Shown: positions 18,172-27,931, numbered from the stretch's first letter. The stretch: DNA of 64,000 nucleotides from an uncultured Dokdonia sp. (GCF_937910895.1 NZ_CALEMI010000089.1:1-64000); one strand, 5' to 3'. Notes: a model not told the origin generated them from the sequence alone. Numbers and translations are program-made.

Positions 18172-19242
18172 ATGAAGAGAGAATATTACAACGTTATCGG
18201 AGTGATGAGCGGAACAAGCTTAGATGGTATTGACTTTGCGTATGTAAAGATCACCACAAAGCCACAGTATACAGCAGAGGTGATCGTGGCAGAAACACAA
18301 GCCTATCCAGACGTTTGGGTCGAAAAGCTTCAAAAAGCAGTTGATCATAGTAAAGATAAACTCCAAGAATTGAATGAAGATTACACACAATATCTAGGAG
18401 AAGCTATTAATCGATTTATTGAAAAAAATACCATTTCTCGTGATCAGATAGATGCTTTATGCTCTCATGGACATACTATTTTGCATCAACCTGATCAAGG
18501 ATATACTCTGCAAATTGGTAATTTGCCAGAAATTGCGACGATTACAAAATGTACTGTAGTCTGTGATTTTAGAGTGCAAGATGTGGCAATGGGTGGGCAA
18601 GGAGCTCCTTTAGTACCTATAGGGGATCAATTGTTATTTCAAACGTATGATTACTGTCTCAATTTAGGTGGTTTTGCCAATGTATCTATGCAAAAAGGAA
18701 CTATTCGGATTGCGTATGATATTTGTGCCGTCAACACCGTGCTGAATGTATATGCACAAAAATTAGGCGCAGCGTATGATGATGAGGGCGCTTTCGCGAA
18801 AGCGGGAACAACACACATCCCATTATTAGAGAAACTCAATACCTTGCCATTTTTTGAAAAATTACCTCCCAAATCCTTAGGGATAGAGTGGGTACACGAG
18901 TATATTTTTCCGATGATTAAAAGCTTTGATCTAGAACCAACCACTGTTTTAGCAACGTTTACAGAACATATTGCGCAACAACTTGCACATCAGTTTGAAG
19001 GGGGCGGCACTGTTTTAATTACTGGTGGTGGTGCCTATAATACTTTTTTGATAGAACGATTGAAGACGTTAAAAAATATAGATATTGTACTTCCCGATCC
19101 TGTACTTATAGAATATAAAGAAGCCATTGTCTTCGGGCTATTAGGTGTTTTAAAACTAGAAGGGAAAGATAATTGTCTAGCAAGCGTTACGGGAGCAAGT
19201 AAAGATCACAGTTCAGGCGTGATACTACCTTATACTATTTGA
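18172..19242 (+). CDS. anmK: Anhydro-N-acetylmuramic acid kinase
   Basis: This enzyme of peptidoglycan recycling phosphorylates and opens 1,6-anhydroMurNAc to MurNAc-6-phosphate. The N-terminal ATP-binding motif GVMSGTSLDGIDFA is diagnostic. Other conserved blocks are CSHGHTILHQP, GNLPEIA, DFRVQDVAMGGQGAPLVP and the C-terminal TGGGAYN. The start at 18172 (MKREYYNVIGVMSG) is chosen because the homologous region begins there; an upstream frame-open extension to 18121 is unlikely. Palindrome copy 6 lies inside (18789-18804), read as AFAKAG. Confidence 0.93.
   Translation: MKREYYNVIGVMSGTSLDGIDFAYVKITTKPQYTAEVIVAETQAYPDVWVEKLQKAVDHSKDKLQELNEDYTQYLGEAINRFIEKNTISRDQIDALCSHGHTILHQPDQGYTLQIGNLPEIATITKCTVVCDFRVQDVAMGGQGAPLVPIGDQLLFQTYDYCLNLGGFANVSMQKGTIRIAYDICAVNTVLNVYAQKLGAAYDDEGAFAKAGTTHIPLLEKLNTLPFFEKLPPKSLGIEWVHEYIFPMIKSFDLEPTTVLATFTEHIAQQLAHQFEGGGTVLITGGGAYNTFLIERLKTLKNIDIVLPDPVLIEYKEAIVFGLLGVLKLEGKDNCLASVTGASKDHSSGVILPYTI
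18789..18804. repeat. Dispersed palindrome, copy 6 (16 bp)
   Basis: CGCTTTCGCGAAAGCG lies inside anmK and is read as AFAKA. Confidence 0.85.
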
Positions 19243-19357
19243 TTTTTCAGATCAAAAAAGTAAGATTTTGTAGGATTATAACTGTATGAGATACAAACGA
19301 TTCCTTATTTTTCTATTTATATTCTAAATTCTTTAGGGTATAAGTACGATGCTTTTT

Positions 19358-19365
19358 TATATTTG
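19358..19365 (+). promoter_or_regulatory. -7 box of the amino acid dehydrogenase gene
   Basis: TATATTTG is an exact match to the Bacteroidota -7 consensus TAnnTTTG, 29 bp upstream of the start codon at 19395. Confidence 0.65.
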
Positions 19366-19394
19366 TAGTACACTATAATCTGTGTACACATAAT

Positions 19395-20621
19395 ATGAGA
19401 CACCTACTTTCAAAGTACGAAGATAAATCTCCAGAAATCGTTTTTCATTGGAATGACCCAGAAACAGAAGCAGAAGGCTGGGTAGTTATTAATTCATTAC
19501 GAGGTGGCGCTGCAGGTGGTGGTACACGTATGCGTAAAGGGCTTAATATGAATGAGGTACTTTCGTTGGCAAAGACCATGGAAGTAAAATTCACTGTATC
19601 AGGGCCTGCAATTGGAGGCGCAAAATCTGGAATCAACTTTGACCCTAAAGACCTTCGTAAAAAAGGAGTTTTAGAGCGCTGGTATAAAGTGGTATCTCCT
19701 TTACTTAAAAGTTATTACGGTACAGGAGGAGATCTGAATGTGGATGAAATCCATGAAGTAATTCCTATCACAGAAGAAAGCGGTGTTTGGCATCCTCAAG
19801 AAGGAGTATTTACAGGGCATTTCCAACCTACAGAAGCCGATAAGATTAATCGCATAGGACAACTTCGTCAAGGCGTAATTAAGGTCATAGAAAATCCAAA
19901 ATTTTCTCCTGATGTTACACGTAAGTACACAGTAGCCGATATGATTACAGGCTATGGTGTGGCAGAAGCAGTACACCATTATTATGATATTTACGGAGGT
20001 AATATAAAAGGAAAACGTGCTGTTGTGCAAGGTTTTGGAAACGTAGGAGCTGCAGCAGCATATTACTTAGCTCAAATGGGCGCTAAGATTGTTGGTATTA
20101 TAGATATTGTAGGAGGACATATCAAAGAGGATGGTTTCTCTTTTGAAGAGATTCAAGCGATGTATTTGGCTAAAGAAGGAAATACACTAGGGGGAGACAA
20201 CTTAATTCCGTTTAAGGAAATGAATGAGCGTATCTGGAATCTTGAGACAGAAATTTTTGCTCCGTGTGCAGCTTCCCGATTAATCACACAAGATCAAATA
20301 GATCGAATGATCGACACAGGACTAGAAGTCATTTCTTGTGGAGCAAACGTTCCTTTTGCAGATACAGAAATATTTTTTGGACCTATTATGGAGCATACAG
20401 ATGCAAAAGTGAGCTTAATTCCAGATTTTATTTCCAACTGCGGGATGGCTCGTGTATTTGCTTACTTTATGGAGCGTAAAGTACAAATGACAGATGATGC
20501 TATTTTTAACGATACCTCTATGACCATTAGAAATGCGATTCAAAAGACCTACGACCAAAATCCAGATACAAAAAATATTAGCAATACTGCTTTTGAAATT
20601 GCATTAAAACAACTACTTTAA
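19395..20621 (+). CDS. Glu/Leu/Phe/Val family amino acid dehydrogenase
   Basis: The NAD(P)-dependent oxidative deaminase has 408 residues. The substrate-binding and catalytic part has RGGAAGGGTRMRKG and the catalytic-lysine motif GPAIGGAKSGINFDP (about 75-89). The Rossmann domain begins near VQGFGNVGAAAAYYL (about 212-226). The length and the YYGTGGDLNVDE motif fit the leucine-dehydrogenase-like branch found in Bacteroidota. Glutamate, leucine and valine remain possible substrates. A clear -7 promoter box precedes it, and nhaD follows 26 bp downstream. Confidence 0.88.
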   Translation: MRHLLSKYEDKSPEIVFHWNDPETEAEGWVVINSLRGGAAGGGTRMRKGLNMNEVLSLAKTMEVKFTVSGPAIGGAKSGINFDPKDLRKKGVLERWYKVVSPLLKSYYGTGGDLNVDEIHEVIPITEESGVWHPQEGVFTGHFQPTEADKINRIGQLRQGVIKVIENPKFSPDVTRKYTVADMITGYGVAEAVHHYYDIYGGNIKGKRAVVQGFGNVGAAAAYYLAQMGAKIVGIIDIVGGHIKEDGFSFEEIQAMYLAKEGNTLGGDNLIPFKEMNERIWNLETEIFAPCAASRLITQDQIDRMIDTGLEVISCGANVPFADTEIFFGPIMEHTDAKVSLIPDFISNCGMARVFAYFMERKVQMTDDAIFNDTSMTIRNAIQKTYDQNPDTKNISNTAFEIALKQLL

Positions 20622-20647
20622 AAGCTTCTTAAAAACCAACTTTTTTT

Positions 20648-22018
20648 ATGGAATCAGTTATTATACTAATTTTTGTTATTGGCTACCTTTCAATAACCCT
20701 TGAGCATCCTTTAAAACTTGATAAAACCGTACCAGCACTTATTATGGCGTCCTTAATGTGGGCCTTCTTGGCCGTTGGATTTAGTCAAGGTTGGTTTAAT
20801 GTAGTGGATTCTCACGAAGAAGTTTTTAGTTTTTTAACAGGAGGTGATGATGCCATGCATGGATTTGAAAACAGCTTACTTCACCATCTAGGAAAAACAG
20901 CCGAGATTCTGGTATTCCTAATTGGAGCGATGACCATTGTGGAAATTATAGATTTACATCGCGGTTTTGAAGTCCTTAAAACAGCGGTGCGTACCCGTAG
21001 TAAAAGAAAGCTGTTGTGGATTATTGGTATTTTAGCCTTTATCTTATCGGCTATTATAGATAATCTTACAGCGACGATTGTTCTAATTACGCTATTGCGA
21101 AAATTGATAAGTAACAAAAATGAAAGACTTTGGTTTGCAGGGCTTGTAGTCATAGCAGCAAATGCTGGAGGTGCTTGGTCTCCTATTGGAGATGTGACCA
21201 CCACCATGTTATGGATTGCAAATAAAGTATCTGTAGGCGGACTTGTAAGCACATTAGTGATTCCTTCTATTCTTTGTTTTGCGGTTCCTTTTGCAATCGC
21301 AATGTATTTGCCTGCTTTTAGAGGGGACATAGAAATCGAAGAACTAGAAGACGATGAAGAAGCTGGTCGTTTACTGAGTAGTAAAACCATGTTGTTTTTA
21401 GGCTTAGGAATGATTGTTTCTGTACCAGTATTCAAAACCCTAACACATTTGCCCCCTTATATGGGGATGATGTTAGCATTGGGGGTTGTATGGCTAGTCT
21501 CAGAATACATTCATCCTGAAGAAGATTTCTCTAAAGAACGTCGTCACTTATATTCTGCACATAAAGCATTATCACGTATTGAGATAAGTAGTATCCTGTT
21601 TTTCTTAGGAATCTTAATGGCCGTAGGAGCTCTGGAAACACTCGTATATGGAACGATAGGAGGAGAACAAGTAGGAACCTTACGCTACCTAGCAGAAGTC
21701 TTACAAGCAGCCATTCCTAATCAAGATGTTGTTGTGGCATTATTAGGAGTGTTCTCAGCAATTATAGATAACGTACCCTTAGTAGCCGCTTCTATCGGAA
21801 TGTATGGAGGTACAGCCCTCGATGCAGATTTATGGCATGCTATTGCCTTTGCGGCAGGAACAGGAGGAAGTATGTTAATTATAGGTTCGGCAGCAGGAGT
21901 CGCTGCGATGGGAATGGAAAAAATAGATTTTATCTGGTATCTTAAAAAAATCTCTTGGCTTGCTGCTGTAGGATTTTTAATAGGCTACTTATACCTTGTC
22001 ATCATGTTCTCCTTATAG
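20648..22018 (+). CDS. nhaD: Na+/H+ antiporter, NhaD type
   Basis: The 456-residue membrane protein has about 12-13 hydrophobic segments and belongs to the ion transporter (IT) superfamily. NhaD-like features are the start VIILIFVIGYLSITLEHP, the paired intramembrane loops ILSAIIDNLTATIVLI and FSAIIDNVPLVAA, and ANAGGAWSPIGDVTTTMLW. The repeated Asp-Asn (DN) pairs match ion-binding sites in this superfamily. It supports sodium export in a marine lifestyle. The gene precedes the ExbB-ExbD-TonB set in the same direction. Confidence 0.92.
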   Translation: MESVIILIFVIGYLSITLEHPLKLDKTVPALIMASLMWAFLAVGFSQGWFNVVDSHEEVFSFLTGGDDAMHGFENSLLHHLGKTAEILVFLIGAMTIVEIIDLHRGFEVLKTAVRTRSKRKLLWIIGILAFILSAIIDNLTATIVLITLLRKLISNKNERLWFAGLVVIAANAGGAWSPIGDVTTTMLWIANKVSVGGLVSTLVIPSILCFAVPFAIAMYLPAFRGDIEIEELEDDEEAGRLLSSKTMLFLGLGMIVSVPVFKTLTHLPPYMGMMLALGVVWLVSEYIHPEEDFSKERRHLYSAHKALSRIEISSILFFLGILMAVGALETLVYGTIGGEQVGTLRYLAEVLQAAIPNQDVVVALLGVFSAIIDNVPLVAASIGMYGGTALDADLWHAIAFAAGTGGSMLIIGSAAGVAAMGMEKIDFIWYLKKISWLAAVGFLIGYLYLVIMFSL

Positions 22019-22069
22019 CACATACTTATTCCCCATATAATGCGTTATGAACTTAACTAATTCTGAATT

Positions 22070-22774
22070 ATGATTAATAGATTACTGCAAGATGGCGCCC
22101 AAAACGCTGCCGATGCATTGAATACGGACGAACCTGTAGAAAAAACACTTTCGATAATAGATTTGTTAGTTACAGGAGGAATCTCTGGAATGATTATTAT
22201 AGGAGTTTTATTTGTACTCCTTTTTGTGGCTATTTATATCTATTTTGAACGTGTATTTGCCATCAAAGCCGCTTCAAAAATAGATAGCAATTTCATGAAT
22301 CAAATTCGTGATAATGTTTCTAACGGAAACATAGAAGCTGCAAAAATACTATGTGCTCAGACCAATTCTCCCGTGGCTAGACTTACAGCAAAAGGAATCT
22401 CCAGAATTGGAAATCCTCTTGAAGATATCAATACCGCGATTGAAAACAGTGGTCGTCTGGAAGTATATAAACTAGAAAAAAATGTAAGTGTACTTGCAAC
22501 CATTGCAGGAGCCGCTCCTATGATTGGGTTTTTAGGAACTGTAATAGGAATGGTTATGGCTTTCCATACATTAGCTACCAGTAGTGGACAAGCAGAGATG
22601 GGTACCCTTGCCGAAGGGATTTATACGGCAATGACCACCACCGTAGCAGGACTTATTGTGGGTATTATTGCCTATATGGGATACAATCACTTGGTAGTTC
22701 GTACAGATAAAGTAGTACACTCTATGGAAGCAAATGCGGTAGATTTCTTAGACTTACTTAACGAACCGATCTAG
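22070..22774 (+). CDS. exbB: MotA/TolQ/ExbB proton channel protein
   Basis: The 234-residue inner-membrane subunit of a TonB-type energy module has a membrane segment near residues 37-60 and two more near 138-165 and 180-205, the ExbB three-TM plan. The conserved pattern GAAPMIGFLGTVIGMVMAFH and the TTTVAGLIVGIIAYMGYN block identify the family. The gene for ExbD follows after one base and TonB comes next, so they form an operon that uses proton-motive force to energise TonB-dependent outer-membrane transport. Confidence 0.92.
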   Translation: MINRLLQDGAQNAADALNTDEPVEKTLSIIDLLVTGGISGMIIIGVLFVLLFVAIYIYFERVFAIKAASKIDSNFMNQIRDNVSNGNIEAAKILCAQTNSPVARLTAKGISRIGNPLEDINTAIENSGRLEVYKLEKNVSVLATIAGAAPMIGFLGTVIGMVMAFHTLATSSGQAEMGTLAEGIYTAMTTTVAGLIVGIIAYMGYNHLVVRTDKVVHSMEANAVDFLDLLNEPI

Positions 22775-22775
22775 T

Positions 22776-23168
22776 ATGAATCTTAGAGGAAGAAATAAAG
22801 TAAGCCCAGAGTTCAGTATGAGTTCTATGACAGATATTGTATTTCTGTTGTTGGTCTTTTTTCTATTGACCTCTCCAGCGATTACACCAGATGCATTAGA
22901 CCTTATATTGCCCAAAGCAAAAGGAAAGACCAGCAATAAACAAAACCTATCGGTAAGTATCACAAAAGACCTTGATTATTACGTTAATAAAGAACGTGTG
23001 AATGAACAAGGTATCGAAGCCTTTATCACAAAAGAATTAAGCGGTGTAGAAGAGCCTACCATTATTTTAAGAGCAGAAGAAGGAGTGCCTATCGAAAATG
23101 CTGTAAAAATCATGGATATCGCAAATCGTAATAAATATAAGATTGTACTTGCCGTACGACCTAATTAA
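22776..23168 (+). CDS. exbD: ExbD/TolR-family biopolymer transport protein
   Basis: The 130-residue protein has one N-terminal membrane helix (about 20-38, SSMTDIVFLLLVFFLLTSPA). Its conserved Asp in MTDIVFLLL is the proton-pathway residue of the family. A periplasmic domain of about 90 residues follows. It begins one base after the exbB stop codon and so is translationally linked to it. Confidence 0.92.
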   Translation: MNLRGRNKVSPEFSMSSMTDIVFLLLVFFLLTSPAITPDALDLILPKAKGKTSNKQNLSVSITKDLDYYVNKERVNEQGIEAFITKELSGVEEPTIILRAEEGVPIENAVKIMDIANRNKYKIVLAVRPN

Positions 23169-23179
23169 ATAGGAATTGG

Positions 23180-23199
23180 TACGCTTTCGCGAAAGCGTA
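23180..23199. repeat. Dispersed palindrome, copy 7 (20 bp, intergenic)
   Basis: TACGCTTTCGCGAAAGCGTA lies between exbD and tonB, identical to the 20-bp copy at 16904-16923. Confidence 0.85.
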
Positions 23200-23235
23200 T
23201 AAAAGTGCATAACAAATTAATATACACGCTATAAA

Positions 23236-24069
23236 GTGCCATATCTAGATACGCCACATAAAAAGAAATCCTTTACCATAAGTAGTATTATTATGGCGAT
23301 CATCCTTTTGTTGATGTTTTGGGTGGGTATGGACTATATGGATCCGCCTATAGAAGGAGGGATTGCCGTCAACTTTGGAACCTCTAGTGTGGGATCAGGA
23401 AATGTACAGCCTACAGAACCTGTAGCTTCAGCACCTAAAAATACCGCACCAGAACCAGTGCCGACACCACCTCAGCCAGAAATTACCGAAGAGGTTGTAA
23501 CTCAAGACACAGAAGACGCTCCCGTCATAGAGGAAAAACCAAAAGAAACACCGAAACCTAAGGTAAATAAACCGAAAGAAAAGCCTGTTGAAAAACCTGT
23601 AGAAGAAGCAAAACCAGACCCTACACCAGATAAGAGTACGACAAGTGCATTAGATGCATTAATCAACGGTCCTAAAAAAGACGGTACTGCTCAAGGAGGT
23701 CAAGGTGATGATAATCAAGCAGGCGATAAAGGTGATCCTAATGGAGATCCAAATGCCTCTAGTTATTACGGAACAGGAAAGGGACTAGATGGTGATGGGA
23801 ATTACCAACTTGGCGGTCGTAAAGCGCTTGGGAAACCAAAACGTGTACAAGAATGTAATGAAGCTGGTATTGTTGTGGTGAGTATAGAAGTAGACCGAAC
23901 AGGAAAAGTTATCAAAGCCATGGCAGGAGTTCGTGGTACTACAAATAGCACAAAATGTTTGTTAGATCCAGCAAAAGAAGCAGCACTTGCTACAAAGTTT
24001 AATGCAGATCCCAATGCACCTTCCAAACAAATAGGTAAAATCGTATATCGTTTTAGCCTTTCTAATTAA
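23236..24069 (+). CDS. tonB: TonB-like energy transducer
   Basis: The 277-residue protein has one N-terminal membrane anchor (about 12-32), a long Pro/Glu/Lys-rich periplasmic spacer (about 60-140, with repeats such as KPKVNKPKEKP and VEKPVEEAKP), a Gly/Asp-rich stretch and a C-terminal TonB-type domain (about 195-277) ending in YRFSLSN. It begins with GTG at 23236, because an in-frame TAA is 18 bp upstream and the next ATGs are inside the membrane anchor. It probably links the ExbB/ExbD motor to TonB-dependent receptors. It is a divergent TonB; the C-terminal domain resembles the TolA/TonB-C type of Bacteroidota. Confidence 0.85.
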   Translation: MPYLDTPHKKKSFTISSIIMAIILLLMFWVGMDYMDPPIEGGIAVNFGTSSVGSGNVQPTEPVASAPKNTAPEPVPTPPQPEITEEVVTQDTEDAPVIEEKPKETPKPKVNKPKEKPVEKPVEEAKPDPTPDKSTTSALDALINGPKKDGTAQGGQGDDNQAGDKGDPNGDPNASSYYGTGKGLDGDGNYQLGGRKALGKPKRVQECNEAGIVVVSIEVDRTGKVIKAMAGVRGTTNSTKCLLDPAKEAALATKFNADPNAPSKQIGKIVYRFSLSN

Positions 24070-24199
24070 TTCATAAGGTAAAAGTCTTTTGCTTTTTATT
24101 TGTAAATTTTACAAAACGTAGTAGTACTTCCTTTGAATAAATGAGTTTCTTTCATTTATTTTTCAAGTATCTTTAGATTAAGATTATTAAAAAATTTCT

Positions 24200-26701
24200 A
24201 TGAAAAACTTCATATTCCTCTCATGTATAGCATTATTTGCTTTTTTATCGTGTAGTGAAAAGCCTACTGAAAGCAAGAATATTAAAACAGAAATAGCTAA
24301 AAAGCTTCCCACAGATTATATGTTTATGCAAAGAGCATATCCTAAGGGAGAAATAAAACCCAATGCACAACGACAAGCAGCCATCTGGAGAAAAGACCAG
24401 GTGCAAAACACAAGAAATCAAGCCAACCTTTTTGAATTTGCAGGGCCACTCAATATAGGAGGACGCATCACCGATATCGAGATAGTCTCTGGTACAGCAA
24501 ACACCGTCTATGTAGGTGCAGCTTCTGGTGGAGTATTCAAATCTACAGATTCTGGAGATACGTGGCAACCTATTTTTGACGATCAACCTATGCTAGCCAT
24601 AGGGGATATTGCTGTTTCAGAAAGTAACTCGGATATTATTGTTGTAGGAACGGGAGAGCCAAATGCAGGTGGAGGTTCGCTTGCCTATGATGGCGATGGT
24701 GTTTACATCTCTGAAAATGCTGGAATGACTTGGCAAAATATAGGTCTTCAAGAAGTAGGAAGCATTGGTAAAGTACTCATCCATCCTTCCAATCCAGATA
24801 TTATCATCGTAGGAGCAATGGGATCTCTTTTTAGAAACGATTCCAACCGTGGGATTTATAAAACCACAGATGGTGGGACGACTTGGAATCAAGTACTATT
24901 TGTAGCAGATAACACTGGGATTATTGATATGTCTATTCATCCTACAAATCCAGATATTGTATATGCCGCTTCTTGGCAACGGGAACGCACGCCAGAAAAT
25001 AGAACGTACGGTGGGGATGCTTCTAATATTTATAGATCTACAGATGGCGGAGAAACTTGGTCTATTCTAACCAATGGACTCCCAACAGAAGGGGGGTTAA
25101 AAGGACGCATTAGTATCGATATATCATCATCTAATCCAGAGATCCTTTATGCTTCTTATGCAGATGCCTCAGGAAATATTCAAGGGATTTACAAAACGGA
25201 AAATGGAGGCGATTCTTGGATGACCAAAAATTCAAGTCAACTCACAAATGTAGGTTTTCATTGGTGGTTCGGAGGTTTATTTGTAAACCCCCAAAACCCA
25301 GATGAGGTGTATCACTCAGGTTTTAGGATGCAAAAAACTACAGACGGAGCAGATAGTTGGCAATCTACCTTTCCAAATGTACATGTAGATCAGCATGCAT
25401 TGGCTTTTGATGCTACCAATCCCGCTACCGTTTTTGTAGGAAATGATGGAGGTCTTTATAAAAGCGCAAATAGTGGAGATACTTCAGAACTAGATATCAC
25501 ACTCCCGATTACACAATTTTATAGAATGTATGTAGACCCTTCCAATCCTGATAAAATATATGGAGGCACACAGGATAATAGTACAATGCGTACAACGACG
25601 TCAGGTCTTTCTGACTGGACGATTATAACTGGAGGTGATGGTTTTCAACCACTTGTAGATAAGGATAATACCAATGTCATTTATGCACTTTCTCAGTTTG
25701 GTAATTTGATTCGGTCTACCGATGATGCTGTAAGTTTTGTAAGTGTGCTCAACGGAATTCCAAATGCAGATCGGCGTAATTGGGATACGCCCATTGCATT
25801 TGACCCTCAGGATAATCAAACCTTATTTTATGGAACACAGCGGGTGTATAAAAGTACAGATATGGCTGCCAGTTGGACTGCGATTAGTCCGGACTTAACC
25901 AACGGTTCTTCCTCTGGAAATTTGACGTATGGGACTATTACCACCATTGATGTTTCTCCTTTGGATAGCGATATCATCTATATAGGTACAGACGATGGCA
26001 ATGTCTGGCAAACCACAGATGGTGGCGCAAACTGGATAAGTATTAGCGCAACGCTACCCAATAGATGGGTGACACGGGTACAAGCATCACCCAATACACT
26101 TAATGAGGTATATGTGACCTTTTCTGGATACCGGTATGGAGAAGATGATGGTCATGTTTTTAAAAGCACAGATAACGGTACTAACTGGACAGATCTCTCT
26201 AATGCAATTCCTGATATTCCTGTGAGTGATATTGAAATTGATCCTTTTGACAACTTGTTTCTTGCTACAGATATAGGCGTGCTAAGTTCTAATGATGGAG
26301 GCAATACTTGGTTGCCTTTCGGCGAAAATGTTCCTTCACTAATTGTAACAGATTTACATTTTGATGAAAATTCAGGATTCTTATTTGTAGCTACTTATGG
26401 AAGGTCGATTTATAAAATAAATATATCTGAAGATGTGTTGGCAACAGATGCTTTCGAAGATCCTATTGTTGAGGTTCTCATCTATCCAAACCCTGCTCAA
26501 AATGAAATTTCTATTGGGCTTAATGGAACCATTTCCTCTGGAAATATACGTATCTTTAACCAGTTGGGGCAGCAACAATTACAGACAGAAATTTCTGTAA
26601 ACAATCCTTATGTTGATATCCGTAATTTAGCTACTGGGATGTATATTTTACAGATTGAAACTGGGGAAAGAACATATACCCAAAAGTTTATAAAAAAATA
26701 A
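24200..26701 (+). CDS. BNR-repeat surface protein with T9SS sorting domain and lipobox
   Basis: The 833-residue exported protein has an N-terminal signal (KNFIFLSCIALFAFLSC) that carries a lipobox-like FLSC. The body is a series of sialidase/sortilin-like BNR motifs, for example STDSGDTWQP, TTDGGTTWNQ, STDGGETWSI, TENGGDSWMT, TTDGGANWIS and STDNGTNWTD, which predict a beta-propeller. The last 80 or so residues (VLIYPNPAQNEISIGL to GERTYTQKFIKK) form a T9SS sorting domain. Having both a lipobox and a T9SS tail is unusual; one of them is probably not used. No catalytic residues for a sialidase are claimed. The gene is inserted between tonB and folC. Confidence 0.85.
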   Translation: MKNFIFLSCIALFAFLSCSEKPTESKNIKTEIAKKLPTDYMFMQRAYPKGEIKPNAQRQAAIWRKDQVQNTRNQANLFEFAGPLNIGGRITDIEIVSGTANTVYVGAASGGVFKSTDSGDTWQPIFDDQPMLAIGDIAVSESNSDIIVVGTGEPNAGGGSLAYDGDGVYISENAGMTWQNIGLQEVGSIGKVLIHPSNPDIIIVGAMGSLFRNDSNRGIYKTTDGGTTWNQVLFVADNTGIIDMSIHPTNPDIVYAASWQRERTPENRTYGGDASNIYRSTDGGETWSILTNGLPTEGGLKGRISIDISSSNPEILYASYADASGNIQGIYKTENGGDSWMTKNSSQLTNVGFHWWFGGLFVNPQNPDEVYHSGFRMQKTTDGADSWQSTFPNVHVDQHALAFDATNPATVFVGNDGGLYKSANSGDTSELDITLPITQFYRMYVDPSNPDKIYGGTQDNSTMRTTTSGLSDWTIITGGDGFQPLVDKDNTNVIYALSQFGNLIRSTDDAVSFVSVLNGIPNADRRNWDTPIAFDPQDNQTLFYGTQRVYKSTDMAASWTAISPDLTNGSSSGNLTYGTITTIDVSPLDSDIIYIGTDDGNVWQTTDGGANWISISATLPNRWVTRVQASPNTLNEVYVTFSGYRYGEDDGHVFKSTDNGTNWTDLSNAIPDIPVSDIEIDPFDNLFLATDIGVLSSNDGGNTWLPFGENVPSLIVTDLHFDENSGFLFVATYGRSIYKINISEDVLATDAFEDPIVEVLIYPNPAQNEISIGLNGTISSGNIRIFNQLGQQQLQTEISVNNPYVDIRNLATGMYILQIETGERTYTQKFIKK

Positions 26702-26758
26702 AAACAGAACACCATCACATATCAAGAAACTACAGAATGGCTCTTTACACAGCTTCCT

Positions 26759-27931
26759 ATGTATCAGCGTCAGGGAGCTGTAGCCTTTAAAAAAGATCTC
26801 ACTAATAGCTTATTGTTAGCAGAGCATCTAGGGAATCCGCATACAAAATTCAAATCAGTACACGTGGCGGGTACCAATGGAAAAGGCTCTACCAGTCACA
26901 TGCTCGCTTCTGTATTACAAGAAGCAGGATATACCGTAGGATTATATACCTCACCTCATCTTAAAGATTTTCGAGAACGTATTCGTATTAATGGAATGCC
27001 TGTGAGTGAGACGTTTGTTGTTGATTTTGTAAAAAACAATAAATCGTTTCTAGAAGCAAATTCCTTATCTTTTTTTGAGATGACGGTAGGCATGGCATTT
27101 GACTATTTTGCGAGTCAGCAGGTGGATATTGCCATCATTGAAGTAGGACTTGGCGGAAGGTTGGATAGCACCAATATTATTACACCTGAAGTGGCTGTCA
27201 TTACCAACATAGGACTCGATCATACACAATTTTTGGGAGATACACATTCAGAAATAGCTTTTGAAAAAGGAGGGGTTATTAAAGAAGGAATTCCTGTGGT
27301 GATAGGTGAATACCATCCTGAAACGGAAGAGGTGTTTGATACGCTTTCGCGAAAGCGGAATGCACCCTTATACAAAGCATATTCCTTTGACGCGATCCCG
27401 ATGAAGTCAGATTTAAAAGGAGCCTATCAACAACATAATATCCGAACAGTACAAGTGGTGGTTGCGCAATTACAACAAAAAGGATTTGGCGTCGGGATAC
27501 AACACATCGCCAAAGGATTATTGAATGTGGTTGCAAATACAGGGTTGCAAGGACGCTGGCAATTGTTAGGAGAATATCCTACTATTATTTGCGATACAGG
27601 ACATAATAAAGAAGGGCTTTCGTATGTGTTACCTCAACTAGAAACCATCGACTACGATCATTTACATATCGTAGTAGGAGTTGTTTCAGATAAAGACTTA
27701 GATGATATTTTACCGCTGTTTCCAACACATGCTACCTATTATTTTTGTAAACCATCAGTGCCTAGAGGAATGCCCGTTGAAACATTAGAGGAAGCGGCTT
27801 CTAAATTTAACTTGAAAGGAGCGAGTTATGCATCTGTTTCTGAAGCATTGGACGCTGCCAAAGAAAAAGCAACGCCTCATGATTTTATTTTTATAGGTGG
27901 CAGTACGTTTGTGGTTGCAGAAGTACTTTAA
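26759..27931 (+). CDS. folC: Bifunctional folylpolyglutamate/dihydrofolate synthase
   Basis: This Mur-ligase-family enzyme of folate metabolism has the P-loop AGTNGKGSTSHM (about 38-49) and the conserved LYTSPHLKDFRERIRING and EVGLGGRLDSTN blocks. The C-terminal part ends KATPHDFIFIGGSTFVVAEVL. The first ATG is at 26759. However, homologous-looking residues continue upstream in frame (ITYQETTEWLFTQLP, 26714-26758), up to a stop at 26699-26701, without any ATG, GTG or TTG. An ATC at 26714 occupies the place where a start would be expected, so either it is a rare start codon or the protein has lost 15 residues. Palindrome copy 8 (27342-27357) is inside. Confidence 0.9.
   Translation: MYQRQGAVAFKKDLTNSLLLAEHLGNPHTKFKSVHVAGTNGKGSTSHMLASVLQEAGYTVGLYTSPHLKDFRERIRINGMPVSETFVVDFVKNNKSFLEANSLSFFEMTVGMAFDYFASQQVDIAIIEVGLGGRLDSTNIITPEVAVITNIGLDHTQFLGDTHSEIAFEKGGVIKEGIPVVIGEYHPETEEVFDTLSRKRNAPLYKAYSFDAIPMKSDLKGAYQQHNIRTVQVVVAQLQQKGFGVGIQHIAKGLLNVVANTGLQGRWQLLGEYPTIICDTGHNKEGLSYVLPQLETIDYDHLHIVVGVVSDKDLDDILPLFPTHATYYFCKPSVPRGMPVETLEEAASKFNLKGASYASVSEALDAAKEKATPHDFIFIGGSTFVVAEVL
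27342..27357. repeat. Dispersed palindrome, copy 8 (16 bp)
   Basis: CGCTTTCGCGAAAGCG lies inside folC and is read as LSRKR. Confidence 0.85.

Noticed and set aside
20881-21435. Long minus-strand ORF inside nhaD
   Set aside because: It is antisense to a well-identified membrane protein gene and shows no protein-like motif; treated as a shadow frame.
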